DNA from: an uncultured Eubacterium sp.
GTDB lineage: Bacteria; Bacillota; Clostridia; Oscillospirales; Acutalibacteraceae
Reading direction: 5' to 3'
Length of the DNA stretch: 9,456 nucleotides
Assembly: GCA_945979635.1 (NCBI GenBank)
Contig: CAMFPZ010000019.1
Location: 1 to 9,456, forward strand
The notes under the pieces were generated by a model. The model was not told where the DNA came from. It made no database searches and saw nothing but the letters and a program-made list of their open reading frames with translations. Below are positions 6,918-9,456 of the stretch, in pieces. Made by a program: the position numbers and the translations under genes. The first letter of the stretch is position 1. The number at the start of each line of letters is the position of its first letter.

Positions 6918-7772
6918 ATGTACGATATTGCGATTGTCGGCAGCGGGCCGGCGGGTATTTCTGCCGCAATAAATGCGAAAATCAGAGGCAAGGATATTGT
7001 GCTTTTCGGCAATAATGAGCTTTCGCATAAGGTCGAAATCTCGAATGAAATCAGGAATTATCCGGGATTTCAGCTTGTGAAGGGAAGCGAACTTAATTTC
7101 GCTTTTAGCAAGCATCTTGACGAGCTAAATATCGAAATAACCGAGGAAAGAATAACCGGCATTTATCGGATGAAGGATAAATTCACCTTGCTCGCAGATA
7201 AAAAGATGTTCGAGGCAAAATGTGTAATTCTTGCTCTCGGTGCGGAAACCGTGAAGCCGCTTGAGAATGAACGCGAGCTTCTCGGCAGAGGCGTCAGCTA
7301 TTGTGCAACCTGTGACGGATTGTTCTATAAGGACAAGACCATTGCCGTTTTTTGCGATAACGAGGGACTTGAGGAGGAGGTCGAGTATCTTTCCGACCTC
7401 GCCGAAAGAGTGTATTATTTCCCTAATTTCAACACGAGTCTAAAGAGGGAAAATGTCGAAAGACCGAGCAGTAAAATTAAGAAAATTATCGGCGAAAAAA
7501 GAGTCGAGGCAGTTGAGCTTAAGGACGGCTCAACGCTCGAAGTCGATGGGGTTTTCTTCTTGAAGCAGGCTGTTTCGGCCGATGTGCTTCTTGCTAACCT
7601 TGAAACAGAGAACGGCTCTATTCTTACGGATAAGAATATGAAAACGAATATTGATGGTTGCTTCGCGGCAGGTGATTGCACCGGCACGCCTTACCAAATC
7701 GCAAAGGCTGTCGGAGAGGGCAACATTGCCGCTCATTCAGCCTTCACTTTTCTTGCACAAGGCAATAAGTAA
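6918..7772 (+). CDS. Thioredoxin-reductase-like flavoprotein lacking NADPH motifs (trxB-like; FFTR candidate)
   Basis: This cytoplasmic FAD enzyme probably reduces a thioredoxin or similar disulfide partner. The FAD site is intact: GSGPAGIS at 8-15, the ALGAE strand end at 106-110, and the C-terminal FAAGDCTGTPYQIAKAVGEG (249-268). The redox-active CATCDG is at 129-134 (Cys129 and Cys132). The pyridine-nucleotide domain is abnormal. Where TrxB has a glycine-rich GGGxSA turn there is AVFCDNEG (143-150), and the HRR arginine motif is replaced by YYFPNF (166-171). The protein is 284 aa, and the stretch between CxxC and the C-terminal FAD motif is about 30 residues shorter than in E. coli TrxB. 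This matches the ferredoxin-dependent flavin thioredoxin reductases known from clostridia, so NADPH is probably not its donor; the electron donor is inferred. AGGTGA (6908-6913) serves the ATG, 8 bp after the acyltransferase gene. No thioredoxin gene is visible nearby. Confidence 0.85.
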   Translation: MYDIAIVGSGPAGISAAINAKIRGKDIVLFGNNELSHKVEISNEIRNYPGFQLVKGSELNFAFSKHLDELNIEITEERITGIYRMKDKFTLLADKKMFEAKCVILALGAETVKPLENERELLGRGVSYCATCDGLFYKDKTIAVFCDNEGLEEEVEYLSDLAERVYYFPNFNTSLKRENVERPSSKIKKIIGEKRVEAVELKDGSTLEVDGVFFLKQAVSADVLLANLETENGSILTDKNMKTNIDGCFAAGDCTGTPYQIAKAVGEGNIAAHSAFTFLAQGNK

Positions 7773-7782
7773 TTATTAAAAA

Positions 7783-7822
7783 CCACCAATGGGGACGGTT
7801 CCTCTTGGTGGCTTTTTGTTTT
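7783..7822 (+). terminator. Intrinsic terminator of the purine operon, probably bidirectional
   Basis: CCACCAA (7783-7789) pairs with TTGGTGG (7805-7811). After one mismatch the stem continues as GGGGA (7791-7795) with TTCCT (7799-7803), using two G-U pairs and a CGG loop. The T-run CTTTTTGTTTT (7812-7822) follows directly, as expected for a + strand terminator 10 bp after the last operon gene. On the - strand the stem is followed by GGTTTTTAAT, so it could also stop transcripts arriving from glmU. The loop side has a GGGGACGGTTCC core that resembles REP-type palindromes. Confidence 0.8.
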
Positions 7823-7826
7823 AACG

Positions 7827-7867
7827 AAAACAGCTCCCTTTGACTTGTCATCAAGAGGAGCTGTTTT
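7827..7867. terminator. Second hairpin, symmetrical, possible bidirectional terminator
   Basis: AAAACAGCTCC (7827-7837) pairs perfectly with GGAGCTGTTTT (7857-7867). The stem extends further inward through CTT/AAG and GA/TC, with an unpaired base on each side and a 7-nt loop. A-runs at the foot of one arm and T-runs at the other make it usable on both strands, although the T-run is only four bases and belongs to the stem. It may back up the terminators on either side. Confidence 0.55.
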
Positions 7868-7887
7868 GCCTGCAAAACCGCGGGAAT

Positions 7888-7924
7888 AAAAAGTAAGAGA
7901 ATGTCAAGGACGCCATTCTCTTAC
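7888..7924 (-). terminator. Intrinsic terminator of glmU
   Basis: Read on the - strand, an 11-bp perfect stem is formed by 7914-7924 and 7893-7903 (GTAAGAGAATG with CATTCTCTTAC on the + strand) with a 10-nt loop. A T5 run, seen as AAAAA at 7888-7892 on the + strand, follows directly. It begins 19 bp past the glmU stop codon, a normal distance. It implies glmU is not co-transcribed with a downstream gene. Confidence 0.8.
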
Positions 7925-7942
7925 CCGTTTCATTTTTATTTA

Positions 7943-9331
7943 TTATTTTTGACCTTTATATGGCTTGTTGTCTGTTACCCAGCCTTCCTTGTTGACCTGT
8001 CGGGCACGAGCGATAGAGAGTGCCTCGTCGGGAATGTCATCGGTTATGGTTGAGCCTGCGGCGATATATGCAAGCTCGCCTACCTCAACGGGAGCGATAA
8101 GGTTTGTGTTGCAGCCGATGAATGCTCCGTCGCCGATTTTGCACCTTGTTTTGTTCTTGCCGTCGTAGTTGCAGGTTACTGTACCGCAGCCGAAGTTGAC
8201 ATTATTTCCGACATCGCTGTCGCCGATATAGGTGAGATGAGCACTCTTTGTACCCTCACCTACTATTGAGTTTTTAACTTCGACAAAGTTGCCGATATGA
8301 ACGCCTTTTTTCAGCACGCTGTTTGCTCTGACCTTGACGAACGGACCGCAGTCAACGCCGTCCTCGACTGTGCTGTCTGTAATCTTGCAGTTGTCGAGTA
8401 TAACATTGCTTCCGATAGTTGAATTGCTAATCCAAGTGTTAGGGCCTATTACGCAATTATCTCCTATAACTGTGTTGCCGAGAATGATTGTATTAGGTAA
8501 AATGCGGGTGCTGTTGCCGATTTTTACATCCTTTCCAATCATAACGCCGTCGGTGCATTGAATATCTACGCCGTTTACCATAAGTGCGTCGTTGATGTTT
8601 CTTCTCATAATGTTATTGAGGTCGTTGAGCTGCTTTCTGTCGTTTGCCCCTAGGACAGCCTCGTAGTTTTCGCAAACATACGCACCGCCGTTTTCGCCCT
8701 TTGACAGAAGTATCTCAAGGCTGTCAGTGAGATAGTATTCGTTTTGAACATTATTGTTGGTGATATTGTCGAGTGCGTAAAGCAGTGAAGCTCCATTGAA
8801 CCAATATACGCCGGCGTTCGATTCGTTGATTAGCTTTTCCTCGTCCGTTGCATCCTTGTGCTCAACGATGCGAAGAAGCTTTCCGTTTTCGTCACGCTTG
8901 ATGTGGCCTATACCGTTTGTATCGCTCACTATTGCAGATACGAGCGTGATAACATTCTTGTTTTCCGTGTGGTAGGAGTAAGCCTTGTTTATTGTGTCGG
9001 CATCCATAAGGGGACCGTCTCCGTTGAGGATGAGAATATCGTCATCCTTGTGAGACGAAATGAAATCCCTTGCCTGCATAACAGCGTGACCTGTGCCGAG
9101 CTGTGGCTCCTGAAGTGCGGTTTTGATATTGCTGTCGTAGGAGGAGAGATAGCTCTCGACAACCTCGTGACGATATCCTGTGATAACGCAAATATCCTCG
9201 GCTCCCGCCTCTTTTACTGCGTCGACAACATATTTTATCATAGGCTCAAAGATAACCTCACACATAACCTTCGGTGAGTCGGTCTTCATTCTTGTTCCCT
9301 TGCCTCCGGCAAGAATTATTGCACATTTCAT
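7943..9331 (-). CDS. glmU: Bifunctional GlmU: N-acetylglucosamine-1-phosphate uridyltransferase / glucosamine-1-phosphate acetyltransferase
   Basis: GlmU makes UDP-GlcNAc, the precursor of peptidoglycan and surface glycans, in two cytoplasmic steps: acetylation of glucosamine-1-phosphate and uridyl transfer. With the chosen ATG the protein has 462 aa, the family norm. The N-terminal nucleotidyltransferase domain shows LAGGKGTRM (7-15), PKV (20-22), QLGTGHA (77-83), NGDGPLM with Asp105, RIVEHKDATDEE (154-165) and NEYYLTD (197-203). From about 255 a left-handed beta-helix of hexapeptide repeats carries the acetyltransferase. It includes Arg335, VHIGNFVEVKNS (344-355, Lys353), the catalytic His365 in SAHLTYIGD, and CNYDGKNK (387-394). 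A GTG at 9358 would add nine residues not seen in the family. AAAGGG sits 8 nt before the ATG at 9331, so that start is preferred. A terminator follows directly, so it appears monocistronic. Some uridyltransferase residues differ from E. coli, but the key ones remain. Confidence 0.95.
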   Translation of the reverse strand: MKCAIILAGGKGTRMKTDSPKVMCEVIFEPMIKYVVDAVKEAGAEDICVITGYRHEVVESYLSSYDSNIKTALQEPQLGTGHAVMQARDFISSHKDDDILILNGDGPLMDADTINKAYSYHTENKNVITLVSAIVSDTNGIGHIKRDENGKLLRIVEHKDATDEEKLINESNAGVYWFNGASLLYALDNITNNNVQNEYYLTDSLEILLSKGENGGAYVCENYEAVLGANDRKQLNDLNNIMRRNINDALMVNGVDIQCTDGVMIGKDVKIGNSTRILPNTIILGNTVIGDNCVIGPNTWISNSTIGSNVILDNCKITDSTVEDGVDCGPFVKVRANSVLKKGVHIGNFVEVKNSIVGEGTKSAHLTYIGDSDVGNNVNFGCGTVTCNYDGKNKTRCKIGDGAFIGCNTNLIAPVEVGELAYIAAGSTITDDIPDEALSIARARQVNKEGWVTDNKPYKGQK

Positions 9332-9339
9332 AGTTGTTT

Positions 9340-9345
9340 CCCTTT
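9340..9345 (-). promoter_or_regulatory. Ribosome binding site that fixes the glmU start
   Basis: On the - strand AAAGGG lies 8 nt upstream of the ATG at 9331-9329, good spacing for a Firmicute start. The in-frame GTG at 9358 has no comparable purine-rich sequence at the right distance, so the shorter protein is the likely product. Confidence 0.7.
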
Positions 9346-9384
9346 CTGAATTTTGCACATATTGTTCTGCACTTTATATAATTA

Positions 9385-9412
9385 ATTATGCACAAAAACA
9401 AAAAAATTTCAA
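9385..9412 (-). promoter_or_regulatory. Candidate glmU promoter
   Basis: Read on the - strand, TTGAAA (9412-9407, five of six bases of the -35 consensus) is followed by a 16-bp spacer and CATAAT (9390-9385, five of six of the -10 consensus). Transcription would start near 9378, giving a leader of about 47 nt. The region is strongly AT-rich, so chance matches are likely, but spacing and position suit glmU. Confidence 0.45.
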
Positions 9413-9428
9413 CAAGTTTTGCAAGATA

Positions 9429-9456
9429 TTGTTATAATTGTATCATATTGTATAAT
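9429..9456 (+). promoter_or_regulatory. Candidate outward promoter for a gene beyond the right edge
   Basis: On the + strand TTGTTA (9429-9434) and a perfect TATAAT (9451-9456) are separated by 16 bp. A second TATAAT at 9433-9438 is preceded by TGT, an extended -10 arrangement. The two -10s lie in a near repeat (ATTGTTATAAT and ATTGTATAAT). This suggests a divergently transcribed gene to the right of glmU, but no coding start is in view and the sequence is very AT-rich. Confidence 0.35.

Noticed and set aside
7864..7877. TTTTGC-CT-GCAAAA palindrome
   Set aside because: The 2-nt loop is too small for a stable hairpin and half of it is already used by the second hairpin, so I treat it as incidental.
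7773..7942. Small RNA or small protein gene in the convergent intergenic region
   Set aside because: The 170 bp are almost filled by three hairpins serving as terminators; I see no promoter-plus-terminator unit or ribosome-site-led reading frame.
8858..9277. 139-codon open frame on the + strand
   Set aside because: It is antisense to the well-conserved GlmU uridyltransferase domain and shows no motif of its own.
9332..9358. N-terminal extension of GlmU from a GTG at 9358
   Set aside because: The added nine residues cover the AAAGGG ribosome site of the ATG at 9331, and GlmU proteins normally begin directly before the LAAG-like motif.
1..9456. CRISPR array, phage, toxin-antitoxin or defence genes
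   Set aside because: There are no regularly spaced direct repeats, integrase or transposase genes, or known defence domains; every gene belongs to a recognised metabolic or transport family.

Overview
The window looks like chromosomal DNA from a moderate-GC anaerobic Firmicute, most likely a gut Clostridia of the Ruminococcus/Oscillospirales type. This rests on strong GGAGG-type ribosome sites, a Gram-positive lipoprotein signal, NupNOPQ-like BMP transporter genes, a GlmU of the kind I associate with that group, and a thioredoxin-reductase-like flavoprotein without a pyridine-nucleotide motif. The placement is inferred from protein character, not from a search.

Left and centre (1-7772, all + strand): a tightly packed purine salvage and uptake cluster. 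In order it holds the 3' end of xanthine phosphoribosyltransferase (xpt), a BMP-family substrate-binding lipoprotein, a double-domain ABC ATPase, two BPD_transp_2-type permeases, hypoxanthine phosphoribosyltransferase (hpt), an acyltransferase-3 membrane protein, and a thioredoxin-reductase-like flavoprotein. From the ATPase onward the genes overlap by 1 bp or are 1 to 12 bp apart, so they are probably one transcript. A probable internal promoter lies before the lipoprotein gene. A stem-loop between lipoprotein and ATPase probably sets a high lipoprotein-to-transporter ratio. The joint logic is that the lipoprotein captures a purine compound, the ATPase and two permeases import it, and Xpt and Hpt trap bases as nucleotides using PRPP.

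Between the converging units (7773-7942): three successive hairpins, at least one a good intrinsic terminator for each direction. The first has a GGGGACGGTTCC core that resembles REP-like palindromes. Part of it can pair instead with the second hairpin.

Right (7943-9456): glmU on the - strand, apparently monocistronic, making UDP-N-acetylglucosamine for the cell wall. Its start is best placed at 9331, with a candidate promoter upstream. A divergent + strand promoter may sit at the right edge.

The most notable protein is the flavoprotein at 6918-7772. It keeps the FAD site and the redox CxxC, but both usual NADPH-binding motifs are missing. This fits the ferredoxin-dependent (FFTR-like) thioredoxin reductases of clostridia. 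I see no CRISPR array, tRNA, rRNA, insertion sequence or prophage gene, and no clearly new multi-gene system.
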